Below, piece by piece: positions 45,956 to 55,039 of a DNA stretch of 64,000 nucleotides. The notes beneath the pieces are model-generated. The model saw nothing but the letters and a program-made list of their open reading frames with translations. It was not told where the DNA came from and did no database searches. Origin of the DNA: Arthrobacter stackebrandtii. GTDB taxonomy: Bacteria > Actinomycetota > Actinomycetes > Actinomycetales > Micrococcaceae. A program made the position numbers and the translations under genes. Position 1 is the stretch's first letter. Every line of letters starts with the position of its first letter. The stretch lies in assembly GCF_017876675.1 (NCBI RefSeq), contig NZ_JAGIOI010000001.1:1798001-1862000 (forward strand), written 5' to 3'.

Positions 45956-46612
45956 TCAGCCCCGCGTCTGCAGGAATTGCAGCACGGCCAGGACGCGGCG
46001 GTGGTCGTCGGGACCCTGCGCCAGCCCCAGCTTCATGAAGATGGAGCTGATGTGCTTTTCCACGGCGCCGGCGCTGACCACCAGGGCCCTGGCGATGCCG
46101 GCGTTCGTGAGCCCCTGCGCCATGAGTCCGAGGACCTCCGATTCCCGCGGGCTCAGCGCATTCAGCGGGTCCTGGGCGCTCCGGTTGCCCAGCAGGGCGC
46201 CGACAACCTCGGGGTCGAGCACCGTGCCGCCGGCGCAGACGCGTGCAACGGCGTCCGTGAAATCTTCAAACCGCGCCACCCGGTCCTTGAGCAGGTAGCC
46301 CAGCCCGGCGCCGCTGCCCGCACCCGCCAGCAGTTCGCCGGCGTAGCTGAGCTCAACATATTGCGAGAGCACCAGGATGGCCACCTCCGGGTGCCGGGCC
46401 CTGACCTCCAGCGCCGCACGCAGCCCCTCGTCCCGGTGCGACGGCGGCATCCGGACATCCGTGATGAGCAGCTCCGGGCGGTGCCGGGCCACCGCCTGGA
46501 GAAGTTCGACGCCGTCTCCCACCGCCGCGCACACCTCGCCGCCGATTTCCCCGAGCAGGCGGACCAGGCCCTCCCGCAGCAGGACGGAATCTTCAGCTAT
46601 GACAACACGCAT
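45956..46612 (-). CDS. NarL/LuxR-family response regulator
   Basis: A 218-aa regulator: receiver with acidic pair in IAEDSVLL, phospho-acceptor D52 in LLITDVRM, Lys in YLLKDRV; C-terminal HTH LSPRESEVLGLMAQGLTNAG to GAVEKHISSIFMKLGL. ATG 46612 is the canonical start. It follows the kinase gene by 77 bp on the same strand. Members with this PPSHRDEGLRAA segment often control membrane-stress or export genes, but the target is not visible here. Confidence 0.92.
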   Translation of the reverse strand: MRVVIAEDSVLLREGLVRLLGEIGGEVCAAVGDGVELLQAVARHRPELLITDVRMPPSHRDEGLRAALEVRARHPEVAILVLSQYVELSYAGELLAGAGSGAGLGYLLKDRVARFEDFTDAVARVCAGGTVLDPEVVGALLGNRSAQDPLNALSPRESEVLGLMAQGLTNAGIARALVVSAGAVEKHISSIFMKLGLAQGPDDHRRVLAVLQFLQTRG

Positions 46613-46689
46613 GGCATCCACACTAGCGCCCGGGTGCCGTGGACCGGCCGCTTCCGGCCAGGCCGCAGCCGGCAGGTGCGCCATGGGTT

Positions 46690-48000
46690 TCAGCCGTTGA
46701 GCGGGATGCTGGCGCGCAGCGAAGTGGGCCCGCCCGCGGGGCTGCTGATCTCCAGGGAACCGTCCACGCCGGCCAGCCGGTCCACGAGCCCGGCCAGCCC
46801 GTGGCCCTTGCCCACATGGGCGCCGCCAACGCCGTCGTCCGTGACAACAATGAGCAGCTCGGTGGGCTGGGCGTCGACGGCGACACTGGCGCTGCCGGCA
46901 CCCGAATGCTTGGAAACGTTGGCGAGGGCTTCCGAGACCACAAAGTAGGCTGCGTTTTCCGCACCCTCGGCGAGCCTGGCGCCGTGGGCAAGGCTGCCGT
47001 TGACGGTCACAGGGACGGCGGATTTTGCGGCAAGGGACTCGACGGCGGCGCGCAGCCCACGGTCCGCCAGCAGCGGCGGCGCGATGCCGCGGGAGAGCTG
47101 GCGCAGCTCGGCGAGGGCCTCGCGGCTCTGCTCAATGGCGCCGTCCATCAATTCGCGGGCGCCCGCGGGGTTCTTCTCCATCTGGCGCTGGGCCGCCTCG
47201 ACGTCCATTTGCAGGCGGATCAGGCGCTGCTGCGGGCCGTCGTGGAGGTCGCGCTCGATCTTGCGCAACGTGCTGGCCTCCTCTTGGACCACCTGCGCGC
47301 GGCTGGCGGCCAGCTCCTCGCTGCGGGCGCGCAGGGCCGCGGTCTCGTTGGTGAGCAGGGTGCGGGTGGTGGCGGCGTCGGCCAAGGCCAGGGCGTGGGT
47401 GATGAAGGGCAGGGCGAGCAAAAGTATCACGCCGTAGGCCAGGCCGAACCAGGACTCGGCTGTCTCCGGGCTGACACCCAGGTACGTGTCCAGGCCGATA
47501 AGTTCGGCGAGGGTGGTGTTGTCCGAGGGCAGGAACCTCATCCAGAACCACTGCGTCAACCCGCCGGCCGTGGCTGCAAGGATGGTGATGGCCGTGCAGA
47601 AGGTTGCGGTGCGCAGCGGAAAGGCAACCAGGAAACCGTGGAAGAAGTCCTTCCACAGCTGCGGATCGCCAAGGTTCTTGAACATGCCGCCAATGGAATA
47701 TTTGTGCGGCTCCCGGTAATGGACAGGCGGAATATTACCCGCCCAGCGGCGCAGGGCAGCACGGTTGACGCCGGCAAACCAGCGGGCCGTTGCGAGGCAG
47801 GCGATGAGCACCGGCAGCCCCACCCAGATGATGAGGGTGCTCACGCCGAGGGTGAACAGGGCCGTCAGTGCCGTGAACGAGGCGATGGAAATGAAGAAGC
47901 CCGGCAAGATATATGCCAAGTCGCGGCCGATCTGGCGCCACGTGGCGGGGCGCAGGATGAACCAGGACTTCTGTTGCATGGGTGACATGGTTTTGCTCAT
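46690..48000 (-). CDS. NarL-type sensor histidine kinase
   Basis: A 436-aa kinase with an N-terminal putative sensor region of four membrane helices with a long extracytoplasmic loop (about 30-205), a coiled stretch, and the HisKA_3 motif IERDLHDGPQQRLIRL with H253. The ATPase domain has SEALANVSKHS, VTDDGVGG and GHGLAGLVDRL. It is first in a kinase-regulator operon and divergent from the ABC-F gene. Confidence 0.92.
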   Translation of the reverse strand: MSKTMSPMQQKSWFILRPATWRQIGRDLAYILPGFFISIASFTALTALFTLGVSTLIIWVGLPVLIACLATARWFAGVNRAALRRWAGNIPPVHYREPHKYSIGGMFKNLGDPQLWKDFFHGFLVAFPLRTATFCTAITILAATAGGLTQWFWMRFLPSDNTTLAELIGLDTYLGVSPETAESWFGLAYGVILLLALPFITHALALADAATTRTLLTNETAALRARSEELAASRAQVVQEEASTLRKIERDLHDGPQQRLIRLQMDVEAAQRQMEKNPAGARELMDGAIEQSREALAELRQLSRGIAPPLLADRGLRAAVESLAAKSAVPVTVNGSLAHGARLAEGAENAAYFVVSEALANVSKHSGAGSASVAVDAQPTELLIVVTDDGVGGAHVGKGHGLAGLVDRLAGVDGSLEISSPAGGPTSLRASIPLNG

Positions 48001-48074
48001 GTATCAATCCTTGTTGCGGCGGCGTCCTGAAACCATCATGCCAGCCGGTGAATGCGGGGTGGGGTTTTCCCCAC

Positions 48075-48155
48075 CTGCGACAGGGTCCGTGAAATTCCAG
48101 CCAGTGCTGCGACAGGGTCCACGAAGAATCAGCCAATGCCGCGACAGGGTTTGGG
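48075..48155 (+). repeat. 32-bp tandem repeat, about 2.5 copies, upstream of the ABC-F gene
   Basis: Units start at 48075, 48107 and 48139 with CTGCGACAGGG or CCGCGACAGGG, and the first two continue with near-identical sequence (GTCC, GAA, CAGCCA-TG). The period is exactly 32 bp. It lies in the 197-bp divergent region between the kinase and the ABC-F gene. Function unknown; it may be a dispersed repeat family or a regulatory array. Confidence 0.75.
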
Positions 48156-48197
48156 GGAGGGGCGGGGAAGTCGTGCGGAAGATGGGAGAATTGCCGG

Positions 48198-49880
48198 GTG
48201 GGACATATTGACGTTGCAAACATTGACTATTTTCTCTCCGACGGCCGGCAGCTGCTGAACGGGGTGAACTTTCGCGTCTCCGACGGCACCAAGACGGCCC
48301 TGATCGGGCCCAACGGCACCGGCAAGACCACACTGCTGCGCATCATCTGCCAGGACATCAAGGCTGATGAAGGGGCGGTGTCGCGCTCGGGCAGCATGGG
48401 TGTGATGCGCCAGTTTGTGGGCCAGGTGCGCGATGACAGCACGGTGCGCGACCTGCTGCTGTCGGTGGCGGCCGAGAACATTGCCAAAGCCGGAAAGGCC
48501 GTCGACGACGCCGAGCTGGCCATGGTTGAGCGCGACGACGAGCCCAGCCAGATGGCCTACGCGCAGGCGATTGCCGACTGGGGCGACGTGGGCGGCTACG
48601 AGATGGAGACCACCTGGGACGAGGTCACCATGGCCGCCATGGGCATGGACTTCTATACGGCGCAGCATCGCAAGGCGGCCTCGCTGAGCGGCGGCGAGCA
48701 GAAGCGGCTCGTGCTGGAGGCGCTGTTCTCCGGTCCCGACGAGCTTCTGCTCCTCGATGAGCCCGACAACTACCTCGACGTGCCCGGCAAGCGCTGGCTC
48801 GAGGCGAAGATGGCGGAGTCGGACAAGTCCGTGCTGTTTGTCAGCCACGACCGGGAGCTGCTGGCCAACGCCGCGGACCGGATTGTCACGCTGGAGCCGG
48901 GCATCAACGGCGCCTCGAGCTGGACGCACGGCGGCGGATTTGAGTCATATGTGAAGGCGCGCGAGGACCGCAACGCCCGTTTTGAGGAGCTGCGCAAGCG
49001 CTGGGACGAGGAGCACATCAAGCTCAAGGAACTCGTCAACATGTACAAGACCAAGGCGGCCTTCCGCTCCGACATGGCCAATCGCTACCAGGCCGCGCAA
49101 TCACGGCTGGCACAGTTCCTCGAGAAGGGTCCGCCGGAAGCACTGCCGATCGAGCAGAACGTGAAGATGCGGCTCAAGGGCGGGCGCACGGCGAAGCGTG
49201 CAATCGTCGCCACGAAGCTGGAGCTGACAGGGCTCATGAAGCCGTTCAACACCGAGGTGTGGTTTGGCGACCGCGTGGGCGTCCTCGGCTCCAACGGCTC
49301 GGGCAAGTCCCACTTCCTGCGCCTGCTTGCCGCGGGAGGCTCAGACCCGGACAAAGAGCATGAGCCGGTGTCCGACGTCGAAATTGCCCACGTGCCCCAC
49401 GAGGGGTCCGTGAAGCTTGGCGCCCGGATCCGTCCCGGCTTCTTTGCCCAGACGCACGCCCGCCCGGACCTGCTGAACCGCACGCTGCTGGACATCCTGC
49501 ACCGCGGCGACGAGCACCGTTCCGGGCTGGGGCGCGAGGCCGCCGCCAGTGCGCTGGACCGCTACGGCCTGGCCTCCAGCTCCGAGCAGAAGTACGACTC
49601 CCTCTCCGGCGGGCAGCAGGCGCGCTTCCAGATCCTGCTGCTGGAGCTTTCCGGGGCAACGCTGCTGTTGCTTGACGAGCCCACCGACAACCTTGACCTG
49701 CATTCGGCCGAGGCGCTGGAAAAGGCGATCGACTCCTTCGAGGGGACCGTCCTGGCCGTCACGCATGACCGCTGGTTTGCCCGGTCCTTTGACCGGTTCC
49801 TGGTGTTTGGCTCCGACGGCAAGGTGTACGAATCCGACGAACCCGTGTGGGACGAAAAGCGGGTGGAGCGGGCCCGCTAG
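48198..49880 (+). CDS. ABC-F family ATPase
   Basis: A 560-aa soluble protein with two ABC domains and no membrane segment. Walker A motifs are GPNGTGKTT (about residue 37) and GSNGSGKSH (about residue 364); signatures are LSGGEQKRL and LSGGQQARF; Walker B motifs are LLLLDEPDNYLD and LLLLDEPTDNLD. A helical linker of about 90 residues joins them. ABC-F proteins bind ribosomes and either tune translation or protect from antibiotics; which applies here is unknown. The GTG start has GGGAG upstream. Its TAG overlaps the stop of the convergent gene. Confidence 0.93.
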   Translation: MGHIDVANIDYFLSDGRQLLNGVNFRVSDGTKTALIGPNGTGKTTLLRIICQDIKADEGAVSRSGSMGVMRQFVGQVRDDSTVRDLLLSVAAENIAKAGKAVDDAELAMVERDDEPSQMAYAQAIADWGDVGGYEMETTWDEVTMAAMGMDFYTAQHRKAASLSGGEQKRLVLEALFSGPDELLLLDEPDNYLDVPGKRWLEAKMAESDKSVLFVSHDRELLANAADRIVTLEPGINGASSWTHGGGFESYVKAREDRNARFEELRKRWDEEHIKLKELVNMYKTKAAFRSDMANRYQAAQSRLAQFLEKGPPEALPIEQNVKMRLKGGRTAKRAIVATKLELTGLMKPFNTEVWFGDRVGVLGSNGSGKSHFLRLLAAGGSDPDKEHEPVSDVEIAHVPHEGSVKLGARIRPGFFAQTHARPDLLNRTLLDILHRGDEHRSGLGREAAASALDRYGLASSSEQKYDSLSGGQQARFQILLLELSGATLLLLDEPTDNLDLHSAEALEKAIDSFEGTVLAVTHDRWFARSFDRFLVFGSDGKVYESDEPVWDEKRVERAR

Positions 49881-51028
49881 AACTGGGCGAAGGTCTTCTG
49901 TGCCAGTCCGAAGCTGATGGTCATGCCGATGCCCGAGGTGACCGAGACTGCGGTGACGTTGGGCGCCAGCTCCTTGATGAGGAAGCTCTGCTGCGGGCTC
50001 GAGGCGTAGATGCCCTGCCACCGCTGCAGCACCTCGAAGTTGCGGCCCAGCAGTGTTTGGGCGGCCTGCATCAAGGTGTCCGAGGTTGCCTCGGACAGGA
50101 ACGGGTCCTGCGTGGTTTCCGTGTGGTGGCTGTCGCCAATGAGCAGGGTGCCGTCGGGGCGCTGGGTCAGCATGAGGTTTGCGTCGATCGCCAGCAGCTC
50201 GGGACTCCTGGCTTCCAGTTCCGTCCGCAGGGCCGCGGCGGCAGCGGTCTCGGCAAAAGCCGGGTAGCGCAGCATCGACGTGCCGGTCAGCACGGCGCGC
50301 TTGATGGACGTGTGGGCAGCGGGGCGGACCAGTGCCATCTGCAGTGCGCAGCGGTTGACCTCGAACGGTTCGGCAAGTTCAGTGTGCACCCAGTCGAGGT
50401 CGTGCCCCACGCAGACAATGGCGCGCGACGCCGTCACCGGGCCGCGGGAGGTGCGCACGGTGACGGGGCCCTCCGGGGAGGATCCGGCGTCGGCCACGCC
50501 AAGGTAGGAGGTGCGCCAGGAGAAGCTGACGCCGGGCTGCGTGGCAAGCCAGGCGGCCAGCCTGCCCACGGCCTCGCGGGGGTCCACGCGGATGTCGCGG
50601 TGCAGCAGCGCGCCGCCCAGGATGGCCGGGTCGCCGCTGCCGGAAAGCTCCTGCCGCACGCGTGCGGCGCCCACCAGCTCCACCTCGCCGGCGCCCCGGA
50701 CGGCCGAAAGCTCCTCGAGCACGGCCACCTCCTGCACATTCCGCGCCACGGCCAGGGCGCCCGACTCCACCGCAAAAAAGCCGGCCAGTGCGCTGTGCCT
50801 GAGCCAGCCCTCCCGTGCGGCCGAGGCCAGTTCGAGCAGTTCGCCGGACTGTGCGCTGACGCAGCAGTGCCCGAAGTTGCGGATGGAGGCGCCCACGGCG
50901 CGGGTGTCGCGGTCGATGATGTGCACGCTCAGGCCGCGGGCCACTGCCTCGGCGGCGTGGGCCAAGCCAATGATGCCGGCCCCCACGATGAGGACGTCGG
51001 CGGGCGGAACGGGGTTGGAAACTGTCAT
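49877..51028 (-). CDS. FAD-dependent oxidoreductase, phosphonate-associated (TIGR03364-like)
   Basis: A 383-aa DAO-type flavoprotein. The FAD-binding motif is VLIVGAGIIGLAHAAEA, followed by ASIRNFGHC, and the C-terminal segment is SVTSGIGMTISFGLA. This matches the TIGR03364 clade, known to be linked with TIGR03351 phosphonatase-like hydrolases and proposed to deaminate an aminophosphonate oxidatively. Exactly such a hydrolase is encoded divergently 217 bp away. ATG 51028 is the canonical start. The substrate is inferred. Confidence 0.85.
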   Translation of the reverse strand: MTVSNPVPPADVLIVGAGIIGLAHAAEAVARGLSVHIIDRDTRAVGASIRNFGHCCVSAQSGELLELASAAREGWLRHSALAGFFAVESGALAVARNVQEVAVLEELSAVRGAGEVELVGAARVRQELSGSGDPAILGGALLHRDIRVDPREAVGRLAAWLATQPGVSFSWRTSYLGVADAGSSPEGPVTVRTSRGPVTASRAIVCVGHDLDWVHTELAEPFEVNRCALQMALVRPAAHTSIKRAVLTGTSMLRYPAFAETAAAAALRTELEARSPELLAIDANLMLTQRPDGTLLIGDSHHTETTQDPFLSEATSDTLMQAAQTLLGRNFEVLQRWQGIYASSPQQSFLIKELAPNVTAVSVTSGIGMTISFGLAQKTFAQF

Positions 51029-51245
51029 GACTTCGACTTTTCCTTGCCGGGATCGGGCCGGGCAAGCTGTGGCGGGCCCGCCGCGGGAAGTTCTCCCAGG
51101 GTTCATCCGGCGGCCCCACTGTTTGCAAATTGTTCAACCGAAGGGCCTCTGGTTTGGCGGAATTCCGCGGATTTCGGGGGATAGACTCAACGCCATGAGC
51201 GGGCAGCCCCGCACCCACAGCACTGCAGCCAAGGATTTGAACACC

Positions 51246-51938
51246 ATGATTGAACTCGCCGTCTTTGACATGGCCGGAACCACTGTCGATGACCACGGAA
51301 TTGTCTACATCGCCCTCAAGGACGCCGTGGAGGAGACCGGGGCCCCGGTGTCGGCGGCGGACCTGCAGGAGTGGATGGGCGCCGACAAGGTTTCTGCCAT
51401 CACGGCCCTCATGAAGCTTGGCGGACAGGAGCCCGACGGCGGCCGGGTCGCCGCCGCGTTTGTTCGCTTCCGCGAGATCCTGGCCGAACGCTATGCGGCC
51501 ACCCCGCCCGTGGCACTGCCGGGCGTGGCGGAGGCCATCGAAACGCTGCGCGGCCGCGGCATCAAGGTTGCGCTTACCACCGGCTTTGACGACGGCGTTG
51601 CCTACCCGCTGCTCGAATCGCTCGGTTGGGCAGTTGGGGCGGGGGAGGGGACGATGGTCGATGCCGTTGTCACCACCTCCGACGTGGCGCAGGGCCGGCC
51701 CGCGCCCTACATGATCCACCGGGCCATGGAGCGCACCGGCGTGCACAACGTCCGTGCCGTGCTGGCCGCCGGGGACACGGTGGTCGACATGCAGGCGGGG
51801 CGCAATGCCGGAGCCATCGCCGTGGGTGTGCTGACCGGCAAGCTCGGCCGCGCCGAACTGGCGGCCGTGTCCCACGACCACATCCTGGCCGGTGTGGCGG
51901 ACGTTCCGGGACTGGCGGAGACGCAGCCGGGGGCCTGA
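51246..51938 (+). CDS. Phosphonatase-like HAD hydrolase (TIGR03351-like)
   Basis: A 230-aa HAD hydrolase with nucleophile motif LAVFDMAGTTVDD (D8, D-M-A-G-T-T as in phosphonoacetaldehyde hydrolase relatives), the KVALTTGF motif II, and the acidic motif AAGDTVVDMQAG. It is predicted to cleave a C-P bond or a phosphate ester of a phosphonate breakdown product made by the divergent FAD enzyme. ATG 51246 is the usual family start with AAGGA 10 bp upstream; in-frame ATG 51195 would add 17 residues. Confidence 0.87.
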   Translation: MIELAVFDMAGTTVDDHGIVYIALKDAVEETGAPVSAADLQEWMGADKVSAITALMKLGGQEPDGGRVAAAFVRFREILAERYAATPPVALPGVAEAIETLRGRGIKVALTTGFDDGVAYPLLESLGWAVGAGEGTMVDAVVTTSDVAQGRPAPYMIHRAMERTGVHNVRAVLAAGDTVVDMQAGRNAGAIAVGVLTGKLGRAELAAVSHDHILAGVADVPGLAETQPGA

Positions 51939-52079
51939 CCGCCGGCCAAGCCGGTGCGCCGGGGCAGGCCGTTCCGGCGCACCTCTGGACAACAACGGCG
52001 CAGGCGGCACTAGAGTTGATGGAGCGCCGGGAAGTGTGGCGCCCCTTTCGCCCCTCCCCGTGTAAAGAGCCCCACCACC

Positions 52080-53279
52080 ATGAACCAGAACACGGTCCGC
52101 GCAGCCGCGGTCGCCACCTTCTCCGTCTTTGCCATCAACGGCTTCGTCTTCGCCAGCTGGGCCGCGCGCATCCCCGCCGTCACACGCATCCTTGACCTGA
52201 CCGCCGGGGAGATGGGCCTGCTGCTGCTGACCATCGCAGCCGGCTCCGTGATTGCACTGCCGCTGGCCGGGACCGTGGTGGCGCGGATCGGCACGGCACA
52301 TACCATCCGCACCGGCGGCTTCACCGCGGCGTTTGGCGGGCTCATCATTTCCCTGGCCCTTTCCCAGCACAATGTTCCGCTGACCGCCGTGGGGCTGTTC
52401 TTCTTCGGCATCGGGATCGGCCTGTGGGACGTGGCCCAGAACATCGAGGGCGCCGACGTGGAACGCCACCTCGGCCGCACCGTCATGCCCCAGTTCCATG
52501 CAGGGTTCTCCGGCGGGGCGCTCATCGGCGCCCTTGTTGGAGCCGGCCTTTCCGCCCTGGACGTGAGCATGTCGGCGCACCTGCTGGTCATTGTGCTGGG
52601 CGTGTCGGTGGCAATGGTGTTCGTGCCCAAGCTGTTCCTGCCCGAAACCGCCACCAGCGGCAGCCGCAGCTCCGCCGCGGACAAGGCCGGGAAGGGTCGC
52701 AGCGCCTGGACCGAAAAGCGCACGCTCATGGTGGGCCTGGTGGTCCTGGGCGCGGCCCTCACGGAAGGTTCCGCCAACGACTGGATCGCCAAGGCAACGG
52801 TTGACGGGCTGGGCTCCACCGAGGCCGGCGGGGCCATCATGTTCGCCGTCTTCGTCGCCTCCATGACGCTGTTCAGGTTCTTTGGCGGAAGCTTCGTGGA
52901 CAAGTTTGGCCGCGTCCCCGTGCTGTACGGCAGCCTCGGCTCGGCGCTGCTGGGCCTGGTGGTCTTTGTTGTGGCGCCGAATCTCCTGCTCGCCGCCGTG
53001 GGAGCCGTATTGTGGGGCGCCGGGTCCGCCATGGGCTTCCCCATGGGCATGAGCGCCGCCGCCGACGACCCCGCCCGGGCAGCCGCCCGCGTCTCCGTGG
53101 TCTCGACCATCGGCTACGTGGCGTTCCTCGCGGGTCCTCCGCTGCTGGGCTTCCTGGGCGACCACTTCACGATCCGCTGGGCGCTGCTCGCGATCGCGGT
53201 GGCCATCATTGCCTCCATCCTGACCGCCCCGGCCGCCAAGCCGCTGCCGAAGTCGGAATACGAGAACGCAGCGAACTAG
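52080..53279 (+). CDS. MFS transporter
   Basis: A 399-aa permease with about 12 membrane helices. The N-terminal half has the FASWAARIPAVTRILDLTAGEMG loop and the central loop has RSAWTEKRTL. It is most like the bacterial MFS subgroup annotated near fucose or general efflux permeases; the substrate is unknown. It lies downstream of the phosphonatase-like gene on the same strand with a 141-bp gap. Its TAG overlaps the stop of the convergent PAP2 gene. Confidence 0.88.
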   Translation: MNQNTVRAAAVATFSVFAINGFVFASWAARIPAVTRILDLTAGEMGLLLLTIAAGSVIALPLAGTVVARIGTAHTIRTGGFTAAFGGLIISLALSQHNVPLTAVGLFFFGIGIGLWDVAQNIEGADVERHLGRTVMPQFHAGFSGGALIGALVGAGLSALDVSMSAHLLVIVLGVSVAMVFVPKLFLPETATSGSRSSAADKAGKGRSAWTEKRTLMVGLVVLGAALTEGSANDWIAKATVDGLGSTEAGGAIMFAVFVASMTLFRFFGGSFVDKFGRVPVLYGSLGSALLGLVVFVVAPNLLLAAVGAVLWGAGSAMGFPMGMSAAADDPARAAARVSVVSTIGYVAFLAGPPLLGFLGDHFTIRWALLAIAVAIIASILTAPAAKPLPKSEYENAAN

Positions 53280-53932
53280 CCCGGCATATGCTGGCCCAGG
53301 CATTTGTTCCTGGCCACGGCCCACACCAGCAGGACCATGCCGGCTCCGAGCAGCGCCCCCGCAATGGTGTCGGAGAGCCAATGGGCGCCCAGATAGGTGC
53401 GGCTGTACATCATGGCCACGCTGAGGATGGCGCCGCTGACCCACATCCACAGCCTGCCAAGCACGACGGCGGTTGCCACCATGGCAGCCACCGTGGCACT
53501 TACATGCCCGGAAGGGTATGAGTCCGAGCTGACATGCACCAGCCGGTCCAGCGGGCGCGGGCGGCCCACAAGGAACTTGACGAGGTGGGTCAGGCCCAGC
53601 GCGCCAAGGTTTGCGCCTGCGGTAAACAGTGCCAGTCGCCAGTGGCGGCGGGCCAGCACCAGTAACAGCGCCACGGCGTAGATGTACATGCCGGCGTTGC
53701 CCACGAAGTTCAGCACGAGATTTGCCTGGGTGAGCCACGGCGTGCGCGAGGACAGCATGAAAAGGTACCAGTCGTCGTCGTACTTCTGAAAGGGCGGGTT
53801 GTTGCCGGTGGCCCACACCAGCAGGCCCCCGGCCAGCATGAGCGCCAGGGCGGGCAGCGATGCCCAGAGAAGGCGGGACCGGGCCCAGTCGAGGGGGCGC
53901 AGTGCGGCGGTGCGGAGAGCAGTTTGGACCAT
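53276..53932 (-). CDS. PAP2 family phosphatase
   Basis: A 218-aa membrane phosphatase with about six helices. All three motifs are present: KFLVGRPRP, YPSGH and SRTYLGAHWLSD. Such enzymes dephosphorylate lipid phosphates, for example undecaprenyl pyrophosphate or phosphatidic acid; the substrate here is unknown. Confidence 0.92.
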   Translation of the reverse strand: MVQTALRTAALRPLDWARSRLLWASLPALALMLAGGLLVWATGNNPPFQKYDDDWYLFMLSSRTPWLTQANLVLNFVGNAGMYIYAVALLLVLARRHWRLALFTAGANLGALGLTHLVKFLVGRPRPLDRLVHVSSDSYPSGHVSATVAAMVATAVVLGRLWMWVSGAILSVAMMYSRTYLGAHWLSDTIAGALLGAGMVLLVWAVARNKCLGQHMPG

Positions 53933-54095
53933 GGGGCAAGTCTAGGGCGGCGGGCCTGTCATCCCTTGTGACTACCCTGAGTGAACCCTGAATCATCCCT
54001 GAGATAGATGTAATACGGCATTCCGTTGCGTACCGTGGTTATAGATTCGCACGCCGTGCCGCAATGGGCCGGCGGTCACCCGAGGGGGAACCCAC

Positions 54096-55037
54096 ATGAT
54101 TGAGGCAGTAAACCTGGCCAAGCACTACGGTGCCAAGACGGCCGTCGGCGGTGTCACGTTCACCGTCAAGCCGGGAATGGTGACGGGCTTCCTGGGCCCC
54201 AACGGCGCCGGCAAGTCCACCACGATGCGCATGATCGTGGGACTGGACAAGCCCACCCGCGGCACGGTCACCGTCAACGGCAAGCCGTTTGAACAGCACC
54301 GCGACCCGCTGCACCAGGTGGGCGCCCTGCTCGATGCCAAGGCCGTGCACACGTCCCGCAGCGCGTACAACCACCTGCTGGCCATGGCCGCCACGCACAA
54401 CATCCCCACCCGCCGCGTCAACGAGGTCATCGACATGACAGGCCTGGGCCCGGTGGCCAAGAAGAAGGCCGGCGGCTTCTCCCTCGGCATGGGCCAGCGG
54501 CTGGGCATCGCCTCGGCACTGCTGGGCGATCCCCAGACCCTGATCCTGGACGAGCCCGTCAACGGCCTGGACCCCGAAGGCGTGCTGTGGGTGCGCAACC
54601 TGGCCCGCTACCTGGCCTCCGAGGGCAAGACCGTGTTCCTGTCCTCGCACCTCATGAGCGAAATGGCGCAGACCGCCGACCACCTCATCGTGATCGGCCG
54701 CGGCCAGATCATCGCCGACGCGCCGATAGCCCAGATCCTGGCCGGTTCGGACAAGGCCAAGATCCGCGTCCGCACCTCCGAGGTCACGCGCCTGAGCCAG
54801 CTGCTGGGCGGTGCCGGCGTCAACGTGGCCTGCCACGAAAACGAGACCCTTGAGGTCACGGGCCTCGATGCCCGCCAGATCGCGGCCACCGCCCTGGAGA
54901 ACCAGGTGCTCGTGTACGAGCTGACGCCCATGAACGGCTCCCTGGAGGACGCGTACTTCAACCTCACGAAGGACGAGGTCGAATACCACTCCCAACAATT
55001 CAATGACCAAGCCCCCGTTGCTGTGAAGGGACTCTAA
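54096..55037 (+). CDS. ABC-2 type transporter ATP-binding protein
   Basis: A 313-aa ATPase with Walker A GPNGAGKSTT, signature SLGMGQRLGIA, Walker B LILDEPVNGLDPEG and switch His in SSHLMSE. The C-terminal extra domain is typical of the DrrA/BcrA-type drug or peptide exporters. It is first in an ATPase-permease-kinase-regulator operon; the permease starts 2 bp after its stop. Confidence 0.94.
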   Translation: MIEAVNLAKHYGAKTAVGGVTFTVKPGMVTGFLGPNGAGKSTTMRMIVGLDKPTRGTVTVNGKPFEQHRDPLHQVGALLDAKAVHTSRSAYNHLLAMAATHNIPTRRVNEVIDMTGLGPVAKKKAGGFSLGMGQRLGIASALLGDPQTLILDEPVNGLDPEGVLWVRNLARYLASEGKTVFLSSHLMSEMAQTADHLIVIGRGQIIADAPIAQILAGSDKAKIRVRTSEVTRLSQLLGGAGVNVACHENETLEVTGLDARQIAATALENQVLVYELTPMNGSLEDAYFNLTKDEVEYHSQQFNDQAPVAVKGL

Positions 55038-55039
55038 AG

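Noticed and set aside
46639-46690. Longer N-terminus for the response regulator at 45956-46612
   Set aside because: The extra residues are Pro/Ala-rich and precede the universal receiver start MRVVIAED; the internal ATG is the normal start.
45902-47985. Plus-strand frames of 348 and 448 codons
   Set aside because: They are antisense to the response regulator and histidine kinase, which have intact catalytic motifs.
48075-48155. CRISPR-like array
   Set aside because: The 32-bp period is almost wholly repeat with no unique spacers, and no cas gene is nearby.
50379-53996. A 1205-codon open frame on the minus strand
   Set aside because: It runs antisense to the MFS and HAD genes and in another frame of the oxidoreductase and PAP2 genes, all of which have clear families. 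Its translation is low-complexity Arg/Gly/His-rich, as expected from high-GC shadow frames.
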